DNA from: Melanocharis versteri
Lineage: Eukaryota > Chordata > Aves > Passeriformes > Melanocharitidae
Direction: 5' to 3'
DNA: 64,000 nt
NCBI GenBank assembly: GCA_013397845.1
Contig: VZTG01010081.1
Coordinates: 633,522 to 697,521 of the forward strand
Notes under the pieces: generated by a model
What the model was told of the DNA's origin: nothing
The model's database searches: none
Seen by the model: only the letters and a program-made list of their open reading frames with translations
Made by a program: the position numbers and the translations under genes
In this document: positions 13,101-26,100 of the stretch, in pieces
Layout: each line of letters opens with the position of its first letter
Position numbering within the stretch: position 1 is the first letter of the stretch

Positions 13101-14959
13101 TTTCACCTTCCAGTAATTAAAATCTAGTCCTACATATTACAATTTCTTTTCTGTCCAGCTGATGTTAGAGTGGTTATTTTTAACTACAATAACTAATTAT
13201 CAAAAAATCAGGGCGATCTACTTTGTTTGGCAAGGGATCCATCAGCTTTCTTTGTAGGCTACCCACCACCATAATACTGTTTCCAACATGTAACTCTTGC
13301 TTTCAGGAAGGCTCCAAGAAGAGTAAAGCTTGCATCTCACATTTTACAGCTGGAAACCCTCAACCCAGTCTTACCTCTCTACCCTGACAGCAGGGATGGG
13401 ATGTAGACAGGGCCATTTAGTGTAAAATCTGGAGACCTGAGAGCTTACACGAAGGTAATGAGGAGAACTCAATACCTTCATAAACGATTTATGCTTCACT
13501 AATGGCTAATTAACCAGGCAAAGTCATAGGGATTCAAGCACTTGAATTTCAAGCCTTTATACTCAGAACAGCATTTACTGAAAAGGTGTATCAAGGTTCT
13601 TGCTCAAAATCTATCCAGAACTGGCAGAAATAACTAGCAAAAGCTCACTTATTAATGGGAGTTTTAAGAGAAAAGCAAAAATATAAGCCAGAATGTCACA
13701 CAAGTCTGAAATAACCCACAAGTGACTTTGAAATGCTTGGCAGAACTCATCTATTGAAAAGTAATGTAGTGGAGTTATGGGGTTCAGATGTCCACAAGTG
13801 TGTGGGAAGAAGTGGGGATTCTGGTCCATTCCATCAGACACTCTTTGACCAGGTAATGAAGGCTGAAGAAATGTGCAACTTTGTACCTGCACAAATAAAG
13901 CCATGTTTAGACAATGACCCAAGTTCATAATTAAGTGCTTCTCATTGTAATTTTCTTAGTAGTAGCAGTGTTTCATATCAAGAGTTCTACTATCTTACCT
14001 AAGGAATTAATGTATTTTCTTTGACACTTGTTAGTGAAAGATTTTCTCTCTACCATTTAACATGATCCTATTTATTTTTATTGCTGCAAGACAAAGAAAA
14101 CCAACAGTTTCTCATCTAAGATGGCTGTTTCACAACAACTCATCACAGTCATCTTCCTTAAGCTGTGACATCAGGATTACTCCTGCATAATAGAAAGGAG
14201 CCAGTAAGGAGACTACTATTTCCCTGCAGGAGTCAGAGAAGCAGCTGAACCAGTTTGTCAAGATAAAAGCTATGATAATTAGCAAGGACACTGCCATCTG
14301 AATTGGAACAGGATTCCTGGGGCTGGAAGTGTGTTTAAGAGTCAGAAGCCTCATTAATCACTGCTATGTTTTCTTGTGTGAAGTTACCCAGGGCCCGACT
14401 CAGTCAGGAAACAGCTCTCTCCTTTGGGAAGCGAAGCCAAGGTGCTCTCTTTTAAGCCCCAGCTGCAGTTCCAGTAAAATGCCAGAAGCACAGGAAGTCC
14501 TCAGATAATGTAAAATTCTAGGAAGGGTGCAGCTACAGCACACATGGTACAATCACCATTTTCTGCTGGACCATTTTCTAGCTGGAACCACAAATGCATA
14601 TTTTTCACCAAGAGCTAAAATATTCAACAGTCAATTTTTGTTTAGCATGTAAGGAAATAAATTTGTTTACTTCTATTACAGCAAGACTATCAATATGGAG
14701 GCAACAAGCTTAACATTCAAATATGAGACGTGTCTTTCCTTGAAAGATGAACATTTTGCTGGCTTGACACACCTGTCACAATTAAAAAGAAATATAAAAT
14801 AAACTTCCTAGTATCCAGGTCCTTACACTGTCATTACCACGCTGTCTGGGGCAACATTAGGGCAGGGATTTCATAAGCACAGTCTTTCACAACAAGACAA
14901 TTGCCAGACATAGAGAACTCTCTTGTAAATCATACAAAAGATGAGTCTTACCACAGTAA
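10184..14959. other. Intergenic DNA left of TECPR2, no gene recognised
   Basis: AT-rich. It contains an AT microsatellite at 12,653-12,683 and a lone exon-like segment on the minus strand at 10,503-10,600 that I could not connect to any gene. Confidence 0.5.
12653..12683. repeat. (AT)n microsatellite with GC interruptions
   Basis: TATATATATGCATATATATATATGTATAT-type alternation, self-complementary and able to form cruciforms. Confidence 0.85.
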
Positions 14960-14985
14960 TTTATTTCTTAAAAATCTAATTTATT
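14960..14985 (-). terminator. TECPR2: Candidate TECPR2 polyadenylation signals (distal pair)
   Basis: Two AATAAA hexamers on the minus strand 20 nt apart (14,980-14,985 and 14,960-14,965), about 2.1 kb after the stop codon. Confidence 0.35.
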
Positions 14986-16148
14986 GCACTTGTCTTAAAG
15001 CACAAACAAAACCAAAAACCTAAATACAGAAATAAAAGTAAAAAAAAAATCCTAATTTTGTTGAAACTACCCTAAAAAGTAGTCTGTAAGAGCTCTTGAC
15101 ACCAATTTAATATTAACAACCATAGCAAGGAACAGTATTATACAGTAAATAAACAACTAGCAAGCTCAAACCATTACTAAGATGACTTGGAAAAATGTAA
15201 TACAAAAGTGTCACTATTAAATAATGCCATTGTACTTGAGCATCTGGTGCTTGGAGGGCACAGAGAAGTTGTTCTTTCTCATGGCCTTTCTCCAAAATGA
15301 TTGACTTGGGAGTTGCCATAAGATACTTTTAAGCTGAATTTCAGCTTCTTTGGGGTCCTCAAGACACCAAGCTATGCTTGCATAAAACAGACTGGGTTAC
15401 TTCACAAGCTGATTCCATTACCATCCACTTCCAGACAGGCTAAAAGAATCCCTCTGGGGTAATCTCTGTATAAAGATGAGATAGCAAAGAAGCAAACAAA
15501 TCATCTGTAAATGGGATATAAATCTGTCCTTCCTGTAGGACTGAGATTCGACTGAGAACTGACAGCCAATACCACAAGTGCTACTAAAAAAAAAAAAATG
15601 ACGTAACTTGGTTCTCTCTCCACCAATTCACATTCTCACCTTGCATCATGTTTGTTCCAAGTTTAGTGCAGTACACACATGAACTATTCTGAAAGAGAAC
15701 AGAGGTTAAAAAGCAAACACATCCTTCTCCATTTGTGTTAAGTTCTGAAAACAGAAACATCCCCACTTTTCAACTCTCGGCCTTTCCTGAAGCTGGCTCT
15801 TTTACAGTATTGGTTAGCAGCTGCCTAAAACATTCTGATGATTTATAAGCTTAGAACGAACACAAAATAACTCCTCCGCCTACATACTGAACTCAGGTTC
15901 TCTCATCTATAGTTCTATTGCTTAAAAAAGATGAGGTATCTTTCAAAGAAGATTTAGTATAAAGAAAAATAAACTGCAATGATTAACTTAGGTTTCTTCC
16001 CAGTTCATCACATACTCCTGTTGCAACTGTTAAGTATAAGACACTTCAAAATTTAGCTAACATAGCTAAAAATCAGAATATTGTTAAGTATTTTCTCACA
16101 ATATCACAATTTTTAATGGGATATATAGGTAATTCTATCAATTACCAT

Positions 16149-16154
16149 TTTATT
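16149..16154 (-). terminator. TECPR2: Candidate TECPR2 polyadenylation signal (proximal)
   Basis: First AATAAA on the minus strand after the stop codon, about 0.9 kb downstream. Placement only; no cleavage evidence. Confidence 0.4.
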
Positions 16155-17044
16155 CTTAATACATCTAAGTTTGGTACTCAAAACAATATGAGTCCAAAAG
16201 TTAAAGCACTGGCTGGAGGCACAAATACAGCACAACAGGAATTATGAAAGCTGCCTTGTACATTCCTGCTTTGTACTACAAACCCAACAAGTGACCCCTT
16301 CTTATTCCAAACTGGGACTCACCCCCAAAACTGTCAGCTTCCTGATAGCTATGGAAATGGGCAAAAGTACCCCTGATAATAGGTGTAATCCAAACTTCTA
16401 CCTTGTGAATGAAGCCAAATCATGAACAAAATTTCTGGAAATGGAAGGTTAGTATAGCCTTGCAATTATTTATATGGAAATGGATCAAACTAAGTTCATT
16501 TCAACAATACTGTGTAATCATTATGTTCTCAGATCTTACTAAGAAATACTTCACCGTATTTTCTTCCATGCTGCAAGGAAAAATAATTTTAAATATATGT
16601 ACAAGAGTCAGGGAGTGATCCCATCCATATGGTATGGAGTTCCAAGTACAGAACAAATTGAGAAATGCTTAATGTTTCCGCTGTAGAGAAATATTTAATG
16701 CAACAGAATTCCTTCTCAAAATCAGTACATTAGTGTGCATGCTGTTGTGAAGTACTCACTTTCATTGCTAGTAAGGTTAACTTAAGAGTTATATTTCCAA
16801 AGGAGCTTCTACAGTAGTACGGTATAACAATTGCAGTATGCCACACCTAAAGAGTCTCCCAAAAGATTATGTAACAAACATCAGAACTCACAGCTTGGGG
16901 GCTATTTAACAGGTCAGTTTTCCAATACAAAAGTGCTAATATCGCAGGTCCAATATGAGTGGCTTTTAGATCCAATGTTCTGTACATACATTACAGAAAT
17001 TCTGTCCTCCTGTTTTTTTCACTGCTTCACAAGCTTGAGAGACT

Positions 17045-17199
17045 TCATATCACTTCCCATTCATCTTCCAAATCATCAGGGTGAAGCAGAACAGAGGTGT
17101 CATTTTTCTGCAAACTATGGGAATGGCTAAAGGTCTTAGTGAGGCGCTGGAGCAGAGATCCTGAAGTACTGATCGCCCACAGTTCATCTAGAGGAGTCA
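17045..17199 (-). CDS. TECPR2: TECPR2 exon 20, last coding exon (residues 1415-1465)
   Basis: After gctttgcag it reads VTPLDELWAISTSGSLLQRL, TKTFSHSHSLQKNDTSVLLH and PDDLEDEWEVI, then TGA at 17,047-17,045. The final acidic DEWEVI is the LC3-interacting region, with W at 1462 and I at 1465 as in human. Confidence 0.96.
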
Positions 17200-20100
17200 C
17201 TGCAAAGCATAAATTATCCATCTTTTAATTACAGTAGCAGGTTCCAATTCTAAACATCGAATAAATAACATTTGGATCTGTTTTCCTAATTATACCCAGA
17301 GAAGGTTTTTACTAATGTGATAAAAACACCCTTGGCGAAACACAGTGTTTGAAGCCCTCCCTGCCTATGGTCAGCTTGAGCACCATCAGGCAGAACTCAA
17401 AGCAGACATCACACCGTTTTGGACAGACTGTCATGCAGAACCAACTTGCCTGTTAAACGTGAGACATTCCCAGGAATCTTCTTCCAGTAGTCTCCTGCAG
17501 GATTCTTGTCAGTGACGCCGTATCGGCGAGCGACATCTCCATTGGGGCAGCGTGCCCACACTGTCCTGGTACTCAGAGCCAGCTGGCAGGCCTGCAGACC
17601 TACAGGGAATTGGACATGAGGAGGGAATAATCAGGCTTTCCTAGACACTAAATACACTTGCAGAAAGTACTTTGAGAGCAGACATCAAGACTATAATAGT
17701 TCTTATACATTCTCACATGAAGCACAGGTGAACAAAAAAGGTTTTTAACTGCAGACTTGGTAGTCCCTACATCTATTAATCACAAGGATTATCCTAACAT
17801 GGATATAATTTGTATGTGGCCACAGCCACAAGCAACACCCAATTAGAGGACCTTCATAACACACTTTTGGAGCCCCCACTGTATGTGACTACCACACGGG
17901 GAATAAGCCAACAATTACAATCTTAATTTGTCTAAAAATGGTTAATATTATAGACATTGCGGACTTCTGCCCGTTCTTCACAAGTACTCCGCAACCAAGT
18001 GCCATGAGTTAATGCAGTGACAAATCTTTAAAAAGCAGACAGCATCAATGCAGTTATTTAGAAAGAAAGAAATAAAATTTAGTTTTATTCAAAGGCAAGG
18101 CAAAAGTGTAATTACCTAATCCACAACATATCCAGCACACAAGATTAGTAGAAAGATGTGCAAAATAGCGTAAGGCTTTTGTTACCCACATGTAGGTACA
18201 AACCTCATGTGATATCACAATTAAATACAAAACCCCACAACACAACAGTCTCCCTACTGCTTAGGAATTCTGCTTTAGTTTTAACTGAAAGGGAACTGTA
18301 CCACTTACTAATTGAGTGGCAGCAGCCTGAAGTAACACAACAGAAATTCATTAAAAAATTGTATTTCTCCCAGTTAACTACTCAGTGTTTTTAAGTAAAA
18401 CCAAGGTCCCCTTTAAAAGATAACCCTCAGCAAACACTTGATTGCCAAAAAAAATCTAAGCATTACTATCCAATTTAAAAAGCAACAAGAAAAAAAAAAA
18501 CTAAACAAAACAAAACCACTGAGAAAATGGCAGAAACAACAAGGAACTGATGCATTAATTTTTACCTGGTACATGCTCCCAGTCAGTGCCTACAGGCATT
18601 TCATCTGTAATTCCAACTCGTACGTGGACATTCCATTTGCTATCAATTGCCCACAACATCTGATCATTTGGACTTGAATGAATGCTGACCAAGTTGATTC
18701 CTACTGGCTATAAGAATTAAGCACAGTATTTAAACTTTATACTACTGTATCTTTGTACTATTGTAGCATTTGTTTCTCACAGAAGTACACAAGAGAAGTA
18801 AAATATTTACCAGATACTAAAGACAGGGAGAAATGTAACTGATATTTTATGTGCTATTATACAAAATTATCCATTTTCCAAGAACTTAAGCCCTTTGTAA
18901 GTACAAAAGGAACATGAATGAATGTATCCTTACTGATAATGACATTCATATTTAATGCTCAGCATTCAAGTGTAATAATGTTACTATTTGCTTAACCACT
19001 GCTATTCCTATCAGATCCAGTTTCAATTGCAAGCTGGAAGAGGGAACTCTTTCAAAGAAATGCACAAAACGCAGTATTTTCCTCTTGCCTTACAGAAAGC
19101 TTTCCCAACGTTACTAGCTCTACATTTTATTTCTAAGCATATTCTAAAGCAGTACATTTCTACAGTCTGAATGTCTCCTCTTTGCAATGAAATGAGGATC
19201 TGCCTTCTTGCCTGTACTCCACTCTACAGGAATACAGCCATGGAACTCGCTGCAGAGCACTGCAATACTGGAGCAGCCACACTGGAGCAGGATAGGATCC
19301 ACAACATTCCCCACAGGCAAACACAACTGAAACACACTTCCCATTCTGCTCCCAGGCATGTCCTGACTCCACCTGCTTCTACAGAGATTTGCCTTAACTA
19401 CAGTTCAAAATCAGTGGTACTGACATCATAACAATCGTGATTTTGTAACATCCAATCAGGTTGGAAGGTCGCAAATATCTTGCAAAGCACGTACTTTGAA
19501 TAAAACATGGATATTAAAAAAAAAAAGTTTTTCTCCACACCAGCCTAGTAAAGGCACTGCAGAAGACAGTATGATGTCTGAAATATATCATCTCCTCCCA
19601 AAGCAGTACTGCATTCCCTGCTTTAGCCTCATGGGCATAAGCTGAATTTCCAGGGTGCAAAATAGAAGAGCAAATAGCTCTCTGTATGTATAAACCTAGG
19701 GATACAGAAGCATGATCTGCATGCATATATAAGCACACAACCCAGTCCCAGATGGGCCTTCTGTGTACATAACAGTTACCTGCTTTGGTTTTGCTTCTAA
19801 AATTCTGGTGCTGACTTGGGTCTGACCAAGCTACAGCCAAGTCTGACTTGCATCACCAAATCAATCCTGCCTATTCAGGTTTCAAGGCCCTTGACTGTGT
19901 TTGCTCTCACATGTGTTTGCTCTCATTAGGTATTTGCCCTCTGTTGGAAGGTTGAGGCTGGTAGAGGCTTGATCAAGCATTTACCTGTGGTCACAGTAAA
20001 TTCACAAGTGGCTGCAGTTTGAACACTTAAAAGTAAAGCCACTAATTGTCTTGAAAAGCACTGACTACATAGAATACATAGCTGCTTAGCTACTTTCAGA

Positions 20101-23100
20101 TTGGTATTACACTACTGTATTGAAAAATAACCCTCAACCAACCAAAAAAACCCCTAATCTCAAAACAACAAACCACACCAAAAAACCTCCAAACATATCC
20201 AAAACCAACTGAGCAACCCATCAAATGCCCAAACCACACTAAAAACAAAACACCCTGAAACCCCACACAGTTTTTCCATTTGGACTTTCTGCCCCTTTGC
20301 TGGAAGTGATCCTTACTCCTGGCCCAGTTTCCATTTCTCCCCTCCATTTTTTATTTGCTTCCTTCTACAGCTACCTTGGCTCTCACTCCCCACTCATCCC
20401 TGCTCCCCTCCCCACACCGCTGTCATGGGGCAGTGTCACTCCTGTGCAGCTCCCAGCTCCATCACATCCCTCTCCACACTTCTGCTCTTGCAGTCCCCTG
20501 GTTTCACACAAGGGAGCTGGGCAGTTATTAGCTTGTGCAGGCTGAAGCACTGCATGAACAGGAGACCTTTGCCTTTCACCTTTTTTTTAATACTTTATTT
20601 TTTTAAATCCACTTACCTCCTTCTTACCACCTTCTTCAAAATAGCCACCTCTTTCCCAGATTTAGGACTTTTCTGCCACCTTTCCCTCATGTCCTTCACA
20701 CCACAAACTGACAGTGTGTCTGCCTATGCTGTGCAGTACACTTCATGTTCCAACCAGGGTCCGTCCCAAACTGTGCCTGACACCTTGGTGGGGCTTTTGT
20801 TGCTGAACTGTTGGGATTTGTGCACCTTGCTCCTCACTCTCACACGTCAAGATCCCATGCCTCTCTTCCACTGTCATTTGTCTAGAAGAGAATTCTCTGA
20901 GAAAGAGCTGGAGGAGTATTTCTATCCAAAAAGACTTACTGAGTGCTTACACCTAGTACCTAAGCCTGTGCATTACTACAGATTTACAGGCAGTGGAGGC
21001 TAAGAAAAGCAGACAAAACACCCAAAAGGAGAGCCACGAAAGGAGTTGCATGAATCTCAGCTAAATTGCTCCTGATACCACTGCAGGCTCAATTGTAATC
21101 AAAGGAATTACTTCTACCCTGTTCTGCACCACCAACATACCTAAAAAACAAATGGCAATAATCAAATTCAAAGCAATGTGTTTACAAGCTCGGCCAAATA
21201 TTCTTCTCATTCTCTGCTTTTCTAAGTGAACTTATTTCCTCCTTAAGTTTCCCTACCTCTCTGGGTATTTCACTTCCAGCTTCTCTTCCTTCTTCAGGCT
21301 ACTCAGCTCTTTCTGATAACCTCACATCAATAAAACAATCCTCTTACTCACTCCTACTGGAAAGGATCCAGGCAATTCCTCTACTCCCCAACTTTCTGCT
21401 GTGGAACAGCCAGTAAAGGACACAACTGACAGGACACACAGTGACATCATTATATACAGCAGCTTTTGGCACAAACCAGGGACAAGCCACTGGAAAAAAA
21501 TACAGGCAATTCTTAGAGCCTGTTGCAAAGGTTTGACGTCTGGATTATTTTTTACCCAGAAAGCAAGAAGGTACAACAAGAAGGTACTCTCATGGCTACC
21601 ACAGTGAGGTGGATAAAATTAATTTTAAATTTTCTTGACATAAGGTACTATTTTCTTGAAACAATCATGCTGATATTATCTCAGATATCTCCCATTTTCA
21701 CTAAGTTTTAATTACCATAAGCATGCTTTAAGTATTTTATAATTTATATAACAAGAAAATCTCTACAGCTGCAGTTAAAAGTTAAACAGAGTTCTCTCAT
21801 AGCACTAAAGAGAGATATCTGTGCAAATTCATAAATCTGCTGATAACATTTTAGAGACTGATAACCACGAAAATTAATGAATTATTATGGCATAGCCTTT
21901 ACTCAGCTGGTTTAACTTCCAACAGCATTCATGAAATTTATATACCTTGACTGTGAAACATGTCCTATTTGTAATTTACTGGAGAATCTGGAATTCTAAA
22001 AAACCTTGCAGCAGTCTCTCAGCCTTCCTGCTCTGACGCTGACACACCAAACTCAGTTTATACATTTATCCACAATATTCACCACTGTGAGAGATCAACT
22101 TGTTATGGATCATTCATGGATCCAGTGCTATTTGATAAAAAATCACGGAACATCGTTTTTCTATTACTTGGGGTGCCAAAAATTTCTAAACTCTTAAAAA
22201 TCTCAGAAGTCTGACTGTTTCAGCCAGTCAGATCTGAATGCAGATTTTCCATTCTCTGGTCTTGCGCCCTGGCTACAAACACCCCAGTCACTCTGTCTCC
22301 TGATATGAAGAATTTCCCACCACAACCATGGACTGCAACACTATCAACTATGTCCTTTTCAACATTAAAGCAATAGACTAAGAGCTGTGGATATATTTGT
22401 TGTCTGCTACAAATAAAAACAACGAAAAACAGCTTGCCACATGTCTGTTGTGAAAATAGTGTTGATAAAATGAAATAAACTTGAAGGAATCACATAACTG
22501 GCAAATTGTTAAATGATATCAAGAAACAATGTCTATATTAAACCTATTTAAGTTATCAAGTTGTCCATTAGCTTTATGATTCTGTGCAAGTTATTTCCTT
22601 TCTTTCTGCAAACCACAGAGAAGTAAGTTTCAGTGTAAGAATTTAATTTAAACAATAGTATCAAACAAAATCCAAAGTAAAAACCAACACATTCCCCCAC
22701 TCACTCTCCCCTACATACTACTTGAAAGTTTTCTCTTATTGGTCACAGCTGAACCCAAATGGTTAAAGTTCCTTGTCAAGGAAGAAAGGGCAAACACACG
22801 CACACAAAAAAGGCACTAGAACATTTTCCACGTCACTTTTCAGGAGCACAGAGTTCATGTACCAGCAAACCTCCATTATCTCTGTTCTGCTGCAAATATC
22901 CAGGATAAAGAAGACTAAACATAACATTATCCGTCTGTCCCAGCCCAATCATTTTTGTAACAGGTCGGTGGCTACATTCAGCACAAATGTTCTCCTTGCC
23001 TTCAAAGGACAAATCAGAAACACCTTCAGCTGGTCCAGGCCAGGCTGCAAGAAGGTCACATCAGAGATACTTCTCACACTCTTGAGCATTATGCATATAT

Positions 23101-26100
23101 CAGACTAATCTGACTATTTTCATGACTAACAGCATCCAGACCCTCCTCATGAGGATAACAAACAAAGAATACGACTTAGAGAGATTCTCCCCCAATACAG
23201 GCCTATTTACATATTATTTTCTGATGTCCATTTAAATGAAGGCTATAAAGCCCTTTCAGCATTAACTTGCTAAATTAAGTCCTGCTTTTTTCTCCGCAGA
23301 GAAGTTCAAGGCAATATATAGGAGCAGGGAAGATGAATCCTTGGTCTTCCTCGATGCCACATGCTCTTCAGTAAAGCTGGCATTAAATTGTCAGAAAAAG
23401 ATAACTATTTATTGTCTGTAAAACTGGAGCATTATTTTCCTCAGAAGCCTTAGAACAAGAACAGGATCCTCTGCCTCACTTTCTGCCTCTAGTGAATAAA
23501 GGGACAAAGGTCTTAGCTGGGTATTTCCAACCAAGGAGATACCTATTGTGCTGTCTATGACTAGCACAACCTGGAAGACAAAGCAAAGCCAAGGAGTAAA
23601 TCCCTTGACATCTCCCTTCTGTTAGCTCTAAATTTTTTATTCCAACGTTTTTTCTTGCAGAAACATGGGAAAGACAACAACATATGGTATCAAATCATAG
23701 AAAAGATCAAACCAAACCCATGCAACTACTCAACATGTTCCCAACAGAACCATTAAATACTTTAAAAATATTTAGTACAACTGTTCCTTAGAAGCAATTA
23801 AAAAAATTAATAATTTAAATTTCGTGTAACCATGTTAGAGATCATACAAACTCCAGGCCCACTCAGGTTTGCCCAACTGTCTTCTGGTCACACTGTTTTA
23901 TAACTAAGATTATAACCTGTAATGTAGGAGGTAAGCTTTCCGTAATTACCACTACAGGTATTTTTAATAACATACTGAAGAACTGAACTGTTAGGAGAAT
24001 AACAATTAATTATTTACAGAAACGTGTGTTAAGTAAACACTAAGTACTAATTCCAAGGAAAGAAAATATAATTTAACACTAAGTAATAAAAACCTTGTAT
24101 AAGCAAAGGTCTGAGTAACCAAGGCTTTTATTTTTTTTATAAACAAACTTTTAACAATCATCAGTGAAACACCATCTCATGCAGCCTATGCCCGTAAAGT
24201 GCACCTCTTTAGTTTTTGAAACTTAAATAGCTTACCAACGAGAGCAAAGCCTTTTCCTGGGGTTCAGCTGTGACCAAAAAGACAAAATTTTTGAGTAGTG
24301 TGATGGTGGAGATGGCAGAGGGAACCACCTCCAGGCAGGAAAGACAACCCAGCTCTGGGAAGGCAGCTGATTGCTTGGTTGGTCTGCAAAGGTTGCAAGG
24401 CTGATCTGCAAAGTTGGCACCTTGTCTGCTCACAGCATCATCATAAAACAGGGAGACAGTAATACATAATAGGGAGAGGCCTTTGAGCTCCTAATTCAAG
24501 GTCAAAGGGTCTGAGGTATCCAGCAGACATCCCAGCATGTCTCCTTACTCTGTGCAACCATGGCTCGTACCTGCTAAATCATGATGGTCATCTTCTACCC
24601 AAGAATTTTTATACCATGGTGCTTTTATTTTTGAATAGAATAACTCTGAAAAACTCTCAAAACTTAATGATAGTTGTAGTTACTTTATTTGCCCGACTCA
24701 ATGTTAAATATATTTCTTCATCTCTCTGAAGAGTAATTAAATATCTAATTCTGTGTTAACTAACCAAAATATGGGAATATTGGAAGAGTTGCAGGTACAA
24801 GGAAGTTCCAAGTAATGAGCAAATCTAAGTATTAAAACTGAAGGTTCTCTTTCCCACAATTGCTGTTTTCAGTGTAAGCCAGTCTCATCAAAAAGCAAAT
24901 ACACCACCTTGAGATCACGTTTTAGAAGGACACAAGAGGATTGCCTACTGAATTTTCTGGGTGTACCCATTTTGAGCACTTTCCTTGATCTGAAACTTCT
25001 GGTGCTGATAAAAATTGCTATCTCCTGTGACAGGCCACACGCACGCTTTTCTGAACACAGCGATAGCAATGCCTTAAAACAAGTACCAGAAGGCTAAAAC
25101 TCCAAAAAAGCAAAATACAGTGAAATATAGTTACAGCAGTTTTCTTAACTACCAACAAGGAGGAAGATAATAAGCACTACACTCAGCAATGGAATCGGCG
25201 TGAGGCAACTTCAGAACAAATGCTGAAATTGCATTTTTTCAGCCTCTAAAAGCACCTTTTATGTAACTTACAATTACTTAAGACAGGCATGCCTGTGAAG
25301 AATAGCACAGACTTGAACTTAAACATTATGGCATTCTAAATCAGCTAAACAAAAGACACAGCTGCTGAAGCTTTGATCTCCTATACTTATTTGCAACCCA
25401 CCTTGAGACAGCTGCTCTTACTACTGCCAAACAGCTTTTCTCTACATCATCTTGAAAAGTGCAGTCCTCCAGGAAAATCTTCTCCCTATTAATGTCTTCA
25501 GAGGCCTCACATGAGTGAAGATATATAGAACAACAGACTAGTCAGTCTGGTCTAGAGATAAGCAGGCCTAATGAGTGTATTACTTCTCCAACCTAAGCAG
25601 ACTTCGGTTAATAAAAGATACTTCCTCTGAATCTCATCTTAGCACTCCAAAGCAGAACTCATGGTAACTCAGAAGATGTCTGTGCAAAGGCTGAGTCATG
25701 CAAGCTGGTCTGTGCTAGTGAAAACCATCGGACTTGGAAAGAACAGGCAAATGGATATTGCATTGGAAAGAACAGAGATTTCCATGACAAGGATGTTCAA
25801 AAGTAGCAGAGATGATTCTGAAGTAAAAGTTACAAAGCATTTTCAACAGAAAAAATTCCTTCCCCTCTAAATATTCAATCCTTGAAGATCATTTCAGACA
25901 AATCCTTCCTACATTTCAGCTTAATGGCAAAATCTGATCTTGAGGACTGCTCACCACCTCCTCCTCTAAGCACCCCTTAATGCAGAACTGGCCTTAATAA
26001 TAACAGAAACCTCACTGAGAAATGCAAAATCAAGGCAGATGCAGAAGAAGAAAGTCCCCAGACCTACATTAAGTGTTCCGTAAAGTAAGCAGAATTTTAT

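Larger units (their letters stand above)
14960..17044 (-). other. TECPR2: Probable TECPR2 3' UTR
   Basis: The region follows the TECPR2 stop, is AT-rich and has no conserved reading frame. AATAAA signals on the minus strand lie at 16,149-16,154, 14,980-14,985 and 14,960-14,965. The first would give a 3' UTR of about 0.9 kb and the others about 2.1 kb. Which one is used cannot be told from sequence alone. Confidence 0.5.

Noticed and set aside
20425..21003. 192-codon plus-strand open frame in TECPR2 intron 17
   Set aside because: Hydrophobic runs come from T-rich low-complexity DNA; no domain recognised and no splice or transcript evidence.
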